64,000 bases of DNA from Jackrogersella multiformis (Eukaryota; Ascomycota; Sordariomycetes; Xylariales; Hypoxylaceae): assembly GCA_902806575.1 (NCBI GenBank), contig CADCXD010000010.1:372001-436000 (forward strand), given 5' to 3'. Under the pieces are notes generated by a model. The model made no database searches. It was not told where the DNA came from and saw only the letters and a list, made by a program, of their open reading frames with translations. This document shows, piece by piece, positions 10,606-21,733 of the stretch. A program made the position numbers and the translations under genes. How positions within the stretch are numbered: position 1 is the first letter of the stretch; every line of letters starts with the position of its first letter.

Positions 10606-12505
10606 CTAATGAAACTGATCCTCTGTAACGCCCTTGCCCATAGCCGCGGTGCTACTCACACCGCCAGTAACCATCTTCAGGAGCTCGTCGGCATACGCGG
10701 CGCCGCTCCATTTCTGGTGCTTAACAACATCAACACCGCCGTCGATCTCGGGCTCCTGGACGAGCTCGCCGTACGCGCGCATGCCGTCCTGAGCGTAGGC
10801 CCTGGCGAACCGGTCGCTGATCAGCGCCGTCGTGTGCAGGCCCGCCAGCGTGATGAACTGCCAGCAGTACCCCAGCTTCGCCAGCCGTCGGATATACGTC
10901 TCCTGCTCGTCGCGCGGCATCGCCGTCTTCCAGTTGAAGGACGGGGATAGGTTATATGCTAGTCTGGGTTGGGGGTTGCTCGTTAGTACTTATTTCAAAC
11001 TTACTTTACTTTGATCGGGAGACTGTTGTGAGCGGGAAAGGAGGAGGGGTTGGAAGGGGAGTCGAGAACGGCGGCTCGGGAAGGACAATGAGGAAAAGGG
11101 TGACCCCCAAATCAGGGAAGGGGAGGGAAGGGAAAGAGTAAGAAAACCAAAAAACGCACTTCTGCTCAGGCCAAACGGCATGCACGCCCTCCGAAAACTC
11201 CACCGCCTGCTTGTAATCGGGGAGCTTGCTCTCCATCCAGATGGCGTCGCAGTACGGGGCGTACGCGATGGCCCTATTGATAGCGCAGTCGCAGCCGCCC
11301 TTGAGCCTGTAGAAGCCCTCGCGCGTCCTGGGCGCGTCCCAGTCGAAGAACACGTCCTGGCCCACCACCCCGTGCGCCACGACCTTGGCCTCCGCCAGGC
11401 TCTTGCCCTTGGCCCGCTGCAGGTACTCCTTGGCCAGGTCCTTCTTGTTCGGCAGCGAGGCCGACGCGTTGATGGCGTCGACCACCGCCTCGTCGAAGCG
11501 CCGCAGGTTGGCCTGCTTCAGCCACGCGTCCTCGATGGCCTGTAGCTGGTCGCCTGTCTTGCCTGCGCGCTCCGCGGCTACCATCAGGTCGTTGAGGGGC
11601 TGCAGCTGCGGGTTCGTGGACCCCAGGATGAAGGGCTGGTCGCGAGGGTCGATCGTGGTGGTGATAAGGGTCGCGGCCTCGGCGTCGGTGCGCGCCACCG
11701 CCACCAGGTCCGTGCCCATGATGTCGGCCTGCGCCCGGATCGCGACGAGCCGGTTGATGTGCTCGCTGATGGGCACGAGCACCTTGCCGGCCATGTGTCC
11801 GCACTTCTTGGTGCCGGGGGCCTGGTCTTCGATGTGGATGCCCGCGGCGCCCTGCTCGATGAAGAGCTTGGTGAGTTTCATGACGGCCGTCAGGCCACCG
11901 TGGCCGGTGTCCGCGTCGGCGATGATGGGGCGTAGGTAGTCGACGTTAGCCAGCTTAGCACGCTCGGCTTTGGAGACGCTTAGGCGTTCTTGCCGTTGCT
12001 TACGGTCGTGGAAGAGCTGGGCCATGAACAGGTGCTTGACTTTGTTCGGGACGGTAGTCTTTTGCCATTAGTACGCAGGTCTATGGCCGAGGTAAAGGGG
12101 GGGTAGGAATTGGCTCACGTATGGGTAATCTGCTAGATCCGGTCCGGGCTCGTCGGACGACGATGCCGTGGACGACGACTGCCAGCCCGAAACGTAGACG
12201 GTATCTAGGTACTTGGCCATCTGCGTCACCATGGTGGGCTCCAAGCAGCCGTATGTATAGCTAGCGTCACCGTCCTTGAAGCGGCCCTCGAGGATCTTCC
12301 ATAACTTCTTGGACTGCACGTTGCTCGGGTAGTCAATCTTTAGGTGGCCTCTCTTGGAGACGATCTGCTCGGCAGTAAAGGGTCGCCTCGTGTGCCTCCA
12401 TCTAGGGTCACTCCACCACTTCTTCACAGCCTCGACCTCCTTCAAGAACAGCTCATCTTCGATGTTAGGATCGATGGCCGAGTTAATCATGTTGTTAGAC
12501 GCCAT
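10606..12505 (-). CDS. icl1: Isocitrate lyase (glyoxylate cycle)
   Basis: Three exons, 12505-12119, 12058-11160 and 10963-10606, encode 547 aa, the usual length for fungal isocitrate lyase. It cleaves isocitrate to glyoxylate and succinate, allowing growth on acetate, ethanol or fatty acids. The catalytic signature KKCGH (Cys about residue 215) is intact, with PFTAEQI, YTYGCLEPTMVTQMAKYLDTVYVSGWQSS, NVDYLRPIIADADTGHGG and the C-terminal GGVSSTAAMGKGVTEDQFH. Intron 1 (12118-12059, 60 nt) has donor GTGAGC and branch TACTAAT. Intron 2 (11159-10964, 196 nt) has donor GTGCGT and branch TACTAAC. The start is ATG 12505 (MASNNMINSAIDP), matching acu-3-type N-termini; the upstream in-frame TTG is not used. 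There is no SKL-type peroxisomal tail. It is the Neurospora acu-3 / Aspergillus acuD orthologue. Confidence 0.96.
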
Positions 12506-14485
12506 GATGGGCAATGCAGGTTGGTTAATGACGGCAAGGGTAGCCAGTGACAGTGTATGATGTCAGGGTTTCCGAGATATGGGCAGTATAGGTTTCTCAG
12601 GACAGAAGTCTTTGTTCGATCCTTACTGTAGCTTAATGTGATAGGACGAGGAGTGTACGTATATGCTCACTTCTAGACTGCAGGTGCCTAGCTTTACACA
12701 GGAATCCGGGGAAGGAAGAGCTAAAATGAGGAATTGGGATTAAGAATGAGTCAAGAGCGAAAGTTGCATGTGGAGGTTTATCAACAAAGAAAGATTCCGA
12801 ACTACGGAAGCAGACAGGCGAGTAAGTATAACTGCCTACCTACATATACATATACATACCTAGGTTCTAGGTAGGTAGGTAAGTAAGTAAACTGATACGA
12901 AAACCTACCAATCTGATCTACAGCCAGCCTACCACGGGCATGCAGGCTCGGCATCGATCGGTCAAGCGGCTATGAACGAATTCCACCATAGGTCGGTATC
13001 GACAGTATGACTGGTTCGATGATTTCCTAATCACAGCCAAGGTACACTACTAACGCGTCTACCCATCGACCATTGGCCGTCAGCCGTCGGGCCAGACTCT
13101 TTCTCCCTCCCTCCCTCTCTTCTCTCTCCAGCGGATGCGCCTCGGAACTAAGGAGTAGCACATGGGGTTAGCGAGCTTTCGAGCTTCTGACGTCGAAACA
13201 TGCGGCTTCTCGGCTCAAGGGGACTGGATTAGACTGGACGGTCTGGAAGGGTGCCAGTTCTGGTTTGCCGTAATTGGCCGAGTTGCCGAGTTAGAGCCCA
13301 GACGGAGAACAAAAAGATGAAGAATCCAGGTAGAGCGGTCCATCTAAAAGACTAAACCCGGCCCCTCTGGCCCCCCTTACCCCCTGGTCCCCCCGCAATT
13401 GGAGCCGTTTGGAGGCGTTGGGGTTGGTGCTATGTACTAAGACTTAAGTATAGGGGTGGATAAGGAAGCTGGGGCCTAGGATTAAGGGAGTTTGGATTTC
13501 TCTGGCATTTGATAATGACGTTATTCCAGATTACCTTAGATGTATGTGCTTATATGATGGTTCTACCAACACCACAAAGACACAAAGAATATAAAAAGGC
13601 AAATTCAAGTCAATTGGAGAATATACATTTTTAGGAAATTATCTAGATTTACTATGCTATTTCTAACGGTGCCATACATTTAAAATATGTACATACCAAT
13701 GTTTTAAAGGCTGGGTATCTTAAGTTTGACATGTGAAGATACAACCGTATAAATCAGCATATGTACATACTTCCATTCGTCCAATAAAAAAAAACTAAAA
13801 TACATTGATAAAGAATCCGATGTATGTAGCTGGAGCTGGCCGTAGCCAAGGAACATATCTACAATTGATACCTATGGTAAAAGGATAGAACCTCTCCCCG
13901 TTCGCACCCGACATCCTGAACCTTAGCCCCCGGGCCTCGGCTCGCCGGTAGCTTAGCTGAAATATACTGGTTCTACCATCGTTCACTCACCTACAACTCA
14001 CCTAGCTTAAATTGCCTAACTAGATAACTTCACCAGCCTCATAATACAAAGAAAGAAACTAACATTACTCATATAATCTCCCTATCTACCTATTTAACCA
14101 ACCAGCCTAGTCATTCCCAAAAGGGGCAAGCAAAAAAACATTCGTTACCATCTCGCCAATCTCGTCAGCACTCGGGATCTCATCATCAGCCTTGCACATT
14201 CACTAAAGGCTGAACAGTACTGATTCATCGTCTTACGACACTACGCTGCACACTACCGCAGATCAGGTCGGCAAGAAAGCAAGGACGCATGCAACCTGTC
14301 CCCATTCGTCCTTCCCTCCTCCCTCTAACCCAGCCCGGTAAACCATGCAACAACAAAAAATGCCTATTTACTAGGACACCCCTAAGAAATATGCTGTCCC
14401 AAAGTGTGTCGAGCGAAAGAAGAGAGTGGCGCCGCCGTCTCCCGTTCCCCCTTCGCAGAGCATCCAGTATCAACCGTGATTCGAG
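12506..14485. promoter_or_regulatory. Upstream region of isocitrate lyase / 3' region of trehalase
   Basis: About 2 kb without a supported gene. The part next to 12506 is the isocitrate lyase promoter and 5' leader. It contains pyrimidine tracts (13096-13128), a TAGGTAGG cluster (12860-12890) and a CCG-N7-CCG pair on the gene strand at 12949-12961. Short ORFs near 13795-14489 are unsupported. Confidence 0.45.
12949..12961 (-). promoter_or_regulatory. Possible zinc-cluster (AcuK/AcuM-type) CCG-N7-CCG site
   Basis: On the isocitrate lyase strand the sequence is CCG, seven bases, CCG, about 445 nt upstream of the start codon. Spaced CCG pairs are bound by fungal Zn2Cys6 heterodimers such as AcuK/AcuM, which control gluconeogenesis. 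With six fixed bases it could be chance, and acuD is classically a FacB target. Confidence 0.22.
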
Positions 14486-16996
14486 CTAAGCCAATTCCTT
14501 CAGCAGCTTCTCCTCCTTCAGCTGCTGGGCCTTCTCGTACGTCTCGTACGGCGTCAGAGTGCCCAGCGCCCTCTTCATCTCCGTATTGATGAATTGGAGG
14601 CCGTAGACGTAGCTCGCGTTGACCCAGCCGAACCTAGATAAATAGATGTTGTCAGCCAGATGTCCAAATAATTACACTACTCCGTCTTTGAGATTTATTC
14701 TGGACTTACCCTTCTTTAGCAACGCCCTTGAAATCCAGCCCCTGATTCCCGTACTCGGCGTCTACGCGATGCGGGTCGACCGGCCTCGTAACGTCGTATT
14801 TCTCCACGACCACGCCGTTGAAATCAAAGAATGCTTTGGTAACCATGAATAGCCACTTGTACGCGAGCTTCTGCGCGAGGTCCGCGTACCCGTATCGGTA
14901 CAGTCCCGTCCACGCTAGCATCTGCTGCGGCGCCCAGCCGTACGGGTAATCCCACTGTCGGTTCGGGCGCTCGAGACTAACCACGCCACGTGACTCCTCG
15001 GTCCCGGACAGGAGACCGCCGTAGGCTTCGAACTTAGGTACAGCGCACTTGACCACCTTGGCCGCGCGCTCGGGATCCGGCACCCCGGCCCAGAGCGGCC
15101 AGAAGGTCGTGCACGACTCATAGGTACATTGCTCCTGTTTGACCGTGTCGTAGTCGAAGTACATGCCTTTCTCCTCGTTCCAGCAGAACTTGTGAATCGC
15201 CGCCCGTCGTCTCTTCCAGCGACGGTCCCAGATGGCCGAAGTCTCCACCTGGCCAGGCACCATGTCGCCGCCGCACCACTCCGCGGGGATCTCTAGTTTG
15301 TCGCCGAAGACGTTACGGATGGTGCGGGCGATGTCCATCTCGTACTTGTAGATCAACGAGTTCAAATCGATGGTTGCAAGATTAGCACAGACCTTTTCGA
15401 GTCTGTACGAGGTATCGTGGCCTGACTCCCGCACTGCTCGGTCGTGGAGGAAGTACTCGTCTAAGTCTGGCTCGTTGACCTTGTTGTGGTTGTATGCTCT
15501 CACAAACTCTTCAAATTTCATGTTGTACTTCTTAGCATATGGCTCGAGAATATGAACGAAGTGGGACGCTTCCGTCTCCGGTGGCACACCCAACCCTTCC
15601 GGTCGATATCTCGACAGTCCGCTCTTCGGATCCATTCGTGGTTCCGACGTCCACACGCAGTAATACTCCTTGATCGCGGCGAGGAAGGCTGTCCGAAGAA
15701 AGTCAATCGCGCCAGGTTCATGCTGGATCTTCTCGTACACGCGAAGAGCCATATCGGTCAAAAAGGGCGGCTGCGATCGCGATAAGTAGTACGATCTAGT
15801 CGCGTTGAGGATCTTCCCATAGTGTTTAATGCAGAAACAGAAGTTTTGGACCATCGACTTAGCGAGGTACGCCTTGTCATTAACTAGTAGCCCGAGAGAC
15901 TCCATGTAGCTATCCCACCCATATAACTCATTGAACCTCCCTCCTGGAACCACAAACGGAAGCCCACGCAAGGTTTTCTCTCCGGTCTTTGGATCGACAA
16001 CTTCCTCCATAGCCACAGCGAGCAGCCCAGGTTTATCATTCATATCTCGTACTACCTCGGGGGTGATCTTCTCAGGAAGATACAAAACATCTAGTCGAAT
16101 CTCGGGTCGGTCGCGAGCGACTTTTTGGTAAAATTCGTACTGCGCCGGAGCTCCTCTCGGGATATAGATTCGAGGTCGCGGATCATCCGTCCAGTCTTTA
16201 GGATCTTTTGCCGCTATCTCGATGCTCGAGGCGTCAATTCGACGGGTCAGGCCTTCCCAGAATTGATTCTTTATGAGCCTAGACAATCTGCTGACTGGAT
16301 TCTCGTTGAGGCGACCTATGTCGAGGATGATTCGCTTCCGACCAAATTCCCTCGCCATGTATAACTCCTGCAAGAGGTTTGAAAGCATGTATGTACCTCT
16401 AATGTCGAATCGGTTAAAGCCACCAGACGCGGCGGTTCGAAGAGACATCACCTAGTCAAAATAGTTTAGAAGCCTATCTACAAGGTAGTCATTAAAACCT
16501 CAGAAACTAACCTTCGGACCGGCATCCTCAATCGTGATTTGCTTATTGCCATCGGTATCTTCTTGTGCCTGTAAACTCTCTAGGGTCTGGTCGACATCGA
16601 CAAGAAATTGGCGGGAGTGTGGCCTGCTCGCTTCATCTGAGGGCATACAAAGTTAGTTTCTTATTTTATTTTTCTATCAAATGAACATGTTCACATACCG
16701 TGACTACCTCGCCTGTGCGGTTCGTGGAGTCCCATACGCTCTATCTCTTGAATGATGCCATTCTAGATTTATCTTAGTCTGTGTTTCACCAACTGTCGTA
16801 TAACATAGATTATAGCGTATCATACCTGGGACAGTGTGCGATTCCGCTTGAGCGATCGATCCCCGTGCCGAGCTTCGGAGGTGTAGTATGTTCTGGCATC
16901 GTCGAAGACACCGAAATCGTCACTTTGGCCGCGAATTCCGTCCTTTACATCGCGTCGGTGGGCTTTCGTTAAACCCGGTGTTAGTAAATCGGCCAT
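14486..16996 (-). CDS. treB: Neutral (cytosolic, Ca2+/PKA-regulated) alpha,alpha-trehalase
   Basis: Five exons, 16996-16826, 16762-16699, 16636-16512, 16451-14710 and 14633-14486, give 749 aa (GH37). It hydrolyses cytosolic trehalose to two glucose. The exon joins restore the known N-terminal control region: a PKA-type RRGS (Ser77) and a calcium loop D105-x-D-x-N-x-Q-x4-D116, whose spacing equals that of yeast Nth1. Both trehalase signatures are present, PGGRFNELYGWDSY and QWDYPYGWAPQ. The last exon supplies FGWVNASYVYGLQFINTEMK. Introns carry canonical GTATGA, GTATGT, GTTAGT and GTAAGT donors. The start ATG (MADLLTPGLTKAHRRDVKDG) follows the family. Two AGGGG stress-element cores lie just upstream (17030-17034, 17231-17235), consistent with but not proof of stress control. 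No signal peptide, so it is not the acid trehalase. Confidence 0.95.
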
Positions 16997-18277
16997 GGCG
17001 AGTTGGCAATATCAATTCGCAGGCGTTTTAGGGGGTGAAGAGGGTCAAAGAGAAAGCAGTACAATAAAAGCGGTATGGAATCCTAAGAGACACGATAGGT
17101 ACTTCGATCGAAGTTGTGGCTAGTGGGGTATTCCGGAGATTCTTTTATGGATGTCTTCGTGATCGAACGCCCCGATATTTTTCTTTTAAACAGGATGATA
17201 ATTTTCTAGCCAGGTGACCTCGCAGCTAATAGGGGATTAAGAATTGACTAGTTGGGCAAGTCGAAATCGAGGGATTAAATACTGGAATACGGCAGACGCG
17301 GGGGGCGAGGATATCGTGGGACAGTTTTTAACTAAACGCTGGTTGGTTTGGTGACCGCTACGAGCGGACAGGGAATAAAGAAGAGGACGAACAGATCAGA
17401 CCAAGGTCCTTGCACACATCACAAGCCAACTAACGTCCGACAACCAACTAGGGTTGAGGGTGAGACTATCGTCAATTTGGTAAAACCAATCAAAAAAAAT
17501 CAATATTTAATACGGGAGGTTAAGACTTTTGTGCGAATTAGGGGTCGTGTAATCGTGTAAGAAAATACAATAGGTTAGACACCTAGGTAAGTTGGCAAAC
17601 TGGCAAGTTGGTAAAAGAAATGGAAGAAATTGGTTTCCTAGGAGGTAGGTAGCTATATTGAGATAGGATTGAGAATAGGTAGGTAGGTCTGGTCTCGGTA
17701 GGTACGGTAAAAGTAAGTTTATCTGCCTCAAGTCAGATTCTGAGTTGAACAGGGGTAGATGATGTCAGATGTCTCCTGCCTTACCTAGCCCTAGTAAGAG
17801 GTGCGGAAACGGAAGACAACTAAACCTTCTTCGATAGATTGACCAATCCCGTTATGTATTTTTACATAAAGGCTAACTCTGCTAGCACGTGTCCACTTTC
17901 ACATGATCACTTTCCAATTAAACAAAAGGGATTGTCCTTATACTAGGTAGGTGCGTAAGAGAGATCCCGCGTCTCTTACATTAGTAGGTATGTAGGTTAG
18001 CCTTTCAAGATAAACTTAAGTCCTTTTTCTATGAGCTTTATCATATTTATCATAGCGTTGTATAGAAATTCCGAACCAATTGTAACCTTCAATTCATAAC
18101 TCTAGATTAGATTAACTCACCTAGGAAGGCTGGTAGGTAGCTATGGAAGTACCTACTTAATGTAAGGGGATATAAATTGTTCTAGACCACCAGAATTTAG
18201 GTACTAGCACCGGCTAGTAATCTTCCCTCTACCGTTCTCTATCCAGTTATCGAATAAGATATCAGGGTCTTTAACTA

Positions 18278-18316
18278 CATAGGTAGGTACCTAGGTACCT
18301 ACCTAGGTAAGTAAGC
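18278..18316. repeat. Dense CCTAGGTA/TACCTAGG palindromic cluster
   Basis: Overlapping copies of TAGGTACCTA and its variants fill this stretch. Because CCTAGG and GGTACC are self-complementary, the block can pair with itself. Similar clusters occur near 2281-2330, 31895-31918, 37531-37562, 38090-38112, 38200-38245 and 38610-38632, all intergenic. Confidence 0.8.
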
Positions 18317-20489
18317 TTCCATTGAACACTGCAAGATGACGGCGTAGTCCCGCTTAAGCTACCACCCCCACCACACTGAGATATATTAACCTCCCCAGCG
18401 TCCAATTGAGTTGTTGATAATCTTCCAGTTCGGTAACGTTCCCGACAGCTTGTGCGACCACCTCGGGAAGCGAGTATATAATTATGGGTACTATGCGTAT
18501 TGATTTCATATGACCCAAGGTATATCATCTCGTCTTGTCCATTTAAACTAATAGAGAGGCTTCTTAACTCTTTTAGCCTCTAACTTGCGGGACAAGTCCA
18601 AGTAGGAAAATATCACTTGAGATCTCTGACGAAACACCGGGGCACTTAGCGTCAAAATACGATACACGACTCCGCCTCTTCAAGCAATTATTAGTTCACA
18701 TTTCCACTGTTATCAAAAAGGATTGTCTCTGAGTTGGTATGTGGCGAAAGCTGTTACTTGTCATATTATGCTTAAAAATATTTACCAACACTTTTATGTT
18801 AAGTTAAGGAGTATCCATTTGGTATATTATAGTAGGATACTTACATGACTATAGTCATAAGAGATAATCACACTTTATTATTAATATTAGCACTTTAACT
18901 TACGAATCACTCTAAACGTTTATAGGTCTATAGAAAATATACTTACCTAATATTTACTTAAGTAGGTAGGTAAATAACTAGGACTTACTCCTTTGTCATT
19001 TCTGACTTCTGTATACTCATTATGTTATCATTTAACTAAGATACGATTCACATACAAATCTGGGAGTTGCAATAATTAGATAGTTTTTTAACTCAATGAT
19101 CATTTATAGAGTCTAAATACCGCTAGGCAAGAGAAAATGTGACGATACCTACCCAGATAAGTACTTACTTAGGTCGACATAGATCGTGAAGATCTAGAAC
19201 AATAGTTTGTGCTTTGCTTCATAGATATGTGCACCAGACTTCGGTGCTTAATCAAGGTCAAGAGTCACATCGTAGTACGCATAGGTAGCCTAGCCAAATG
19301 TACCTAAGCATTCCCCTTTGATAGGTAGGTACCTAGGTATGTATCTAAGTCATAAGATCATTAACCTCGAATCATGTTCACCATAGCGTCTAGTTATTAG
19401 TGTTCGTACCGGAATTAGACAACTAGAGACTCTATATTATTAGCTGCTTAGCTTTCTCTTTCTATTTTATATCTTCCATATTCCTTCTCAACTCTTCATT
19501 CTTTCTTCTAGTAAGCCATTTATGTGGCCCATATGACCCGTATAAACTCGTGGGTAATAAATAGGGGGTTTAAGGAACGTGTTAATCCCTAAGGTAAAAA
19601 CTATACAAATGTGTATACCTCTATGCCATCGAGGGATTGACATCCTACGTGAATACCTAGGTAAACTAGCCGTTGGGGGTTCATGCGCGTACCTGACCCT
19701 GCCGGACCCTGCAGCCTTCTGTGCTGTACCTCATAATGCGGGCGAACCTTGTAAGACACCTAGATACTTCTTTGGAACTGAGTTGCTGAGGCAAGAGGGT
19801 CAAGGTGGTTTAAACATAAGAGTAAGTTCGAGCACGATAATGCTTTCGACATATCTGCTAATAACTTAGGCATGGAATTTTCTTGCTGACTTAGGTTGCG
19901 CCCAACGCTTATTGAGGGATCTGTCAGCAATCTCATTTCGGATTTGTGTCATCAGCATCAATATAATGCTCAACGCGAATAATCTGAAGGCCGAGGCAGG
20001 GCTATGAAAGATAATGAGGGTGTAAGGCTTTCCCGCCACTCGATGTTGGGATTCCCGGCGCCCGGAGCATGTCTCCAGAGTCCCTTGCAGAAGCGGCGTA
20101 AAGCTATAACCGAGTTAGGAGAAGTTGAAGGTGTGTGCCTTAGATATAATAGAGCACAAAAAGGACGTAATTTTCTTGGGGATCAGAGCTGGTTCTACCT
20201 ATCTGCTACTCTTACAAACAAACCATTATATAATAATACTAATCACCTAGGTAGGTACCTAGTGTAGGTATTTACTAATAGCAGTTTGATCGAAGATCCG
20301 GCTTCAGACAGATCGATACAGGAACTTCGAAGCGCTAAAAGCCGGGAGTGCTACGAAGTAGAGGGGCACCTACCCCAAAAGAGTCATTAGTGGATACCTC
20401 TAGGTAACCCTTTAGTGCAAATACGGTCTATTTGTGGGTCATGCGGGAGCCTTTTTAAATGGAAATTACCCGAATTGAGGGATTGCCAG

Positions 20490-20535
20490 CGCAACCCTCA
20501 CTTGTAACCCTCACTTGCAGACTTGTAACCCTCAT
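20490..20535 (+). repeat. Short direct repeat of TAACCCTCACTTG
   Basis: Three closely spaced, slightly diverged copies of an AACCCTCA(C/T)T(T/C)G unit. Function unknown. Confidence 0.7.
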
Positions 20536-21733
20536 TCGCAATATTCATCTAGTCGGTCTGAAAGTTATCCCAGCGTTACTGTTACTCAGGTACCTGGAAA
20601 TAGAAAGGCGGCTGTCTAGCCAACCATGAAGATCTAACAATTATCTTATAATTAATTAATAAGGTTGTTGATACAGGAAATATCTGTTGGCTCTTCAGCT
20701 TCTATGTCCATGACGTCTGAGCCGTCCGTTCTCATTCGCAGCTCTCGACCCGTGGAGTACCTAGCATAATCCAAACATCGCGGCGTCAAATTTTCTCGTT
20801 TAGTATCGATAGTTCTAAAGCTGACCGGTTAATAGGATGGCCGAGAGCAAACAAGTTTGCACCCGAAGACCCGAAGCCCAGCCAAAGCCGCGCTTGTGGC
20901 TGAACAATCATTTCGGCCTACAATACACCCAGCATAGTAGAGCGAACCATTGAATCGTTCACGCTGCTGTGGCCCCCCTGTTCGATATCATGCAGGTTGT
21001 TCTCGCAATTTATTGCACGCCCTTCCTTTATTGAAATCCTGTAGAGTTAGTAGGCCGGCCTCGAGCCATGAGCCACGAGCCGCCGAGGGCTAGGCTCTGC
21101 CACCCCTTGCGACTATCTCGTCTCTGCAGCATTCCCCATTCCTATTGCTACCTACCAACACCTACCAATACCTACCAGCTGGTAGGCTGGCGCATCAACG
21201 CACGAAAACCCGTATCAGCATCCAATACGGCGTTACATATTATCTTTCCCCAAGTGGGGGGGTTGCTTAACTTTCCTGGCATAGAATACCTAGGTCCCTA
21301 GGTATGGCTTTAGTTCCGTAGTCGATAGCCTTCTTCGTTTTATCATATAATACATTTGGTGGCTTCGGACGTGCTCCTCAATTCTTCGAGCTGTTTACTG
21401 ATATTATTGAACATTATCTTCTACCGGCGTTTCGAGTCCTTTCTCAGCTTACATCGTTATCACGCCACCGGAGCATATCGATTTTGTAGCTGCAGGTTAC
21501 AGTCCCTTTGGACATTTGATTTTTTTCTTCATGGCGCCGTAAAAGCAGAAGCTGTAGACCTTTGCCGTGCCATTTCTCCTCTAGATTTGTTGCTCTTTCA
21601 AAGTCGCTAGGTTTCCATCCTATGCCGTTTCTAAAGCGAAGAGTCTATTCACCTCTCTCATTTAATCTCCCCCGTGGGATACCATCGCGGGCAGGCGTGA
21701 TAGTTATTCCTTAATCCCACATCACCTGTCGAG

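Larger units (their letters stand above)
16997..21733. other. Large AT-rich divergent spacer
   Basis: 4.7 kb between two genes transcribed outward (trehalase and GT2). The middle (about 17500-20300) is markedly AT-rich and densely supplied with CCTAGGTA-type motifs. It includes the run at 18278-18316 and a small direct repeat at about 20490-20535. No ORF shows coding character or family resemblance, and no transposon ends or long terminal repeats are apparent. Promoters for both flanking genes lie at its ends. Confidence 0.5.

Noticed and set aside
11274..11804. ORFs within the isocitrate lyase exon on both strands
   Set aside because: Out-of-frame shadows, rich in Arg, Gly and Ala; the isocitrate lyase frame is unambiguous.
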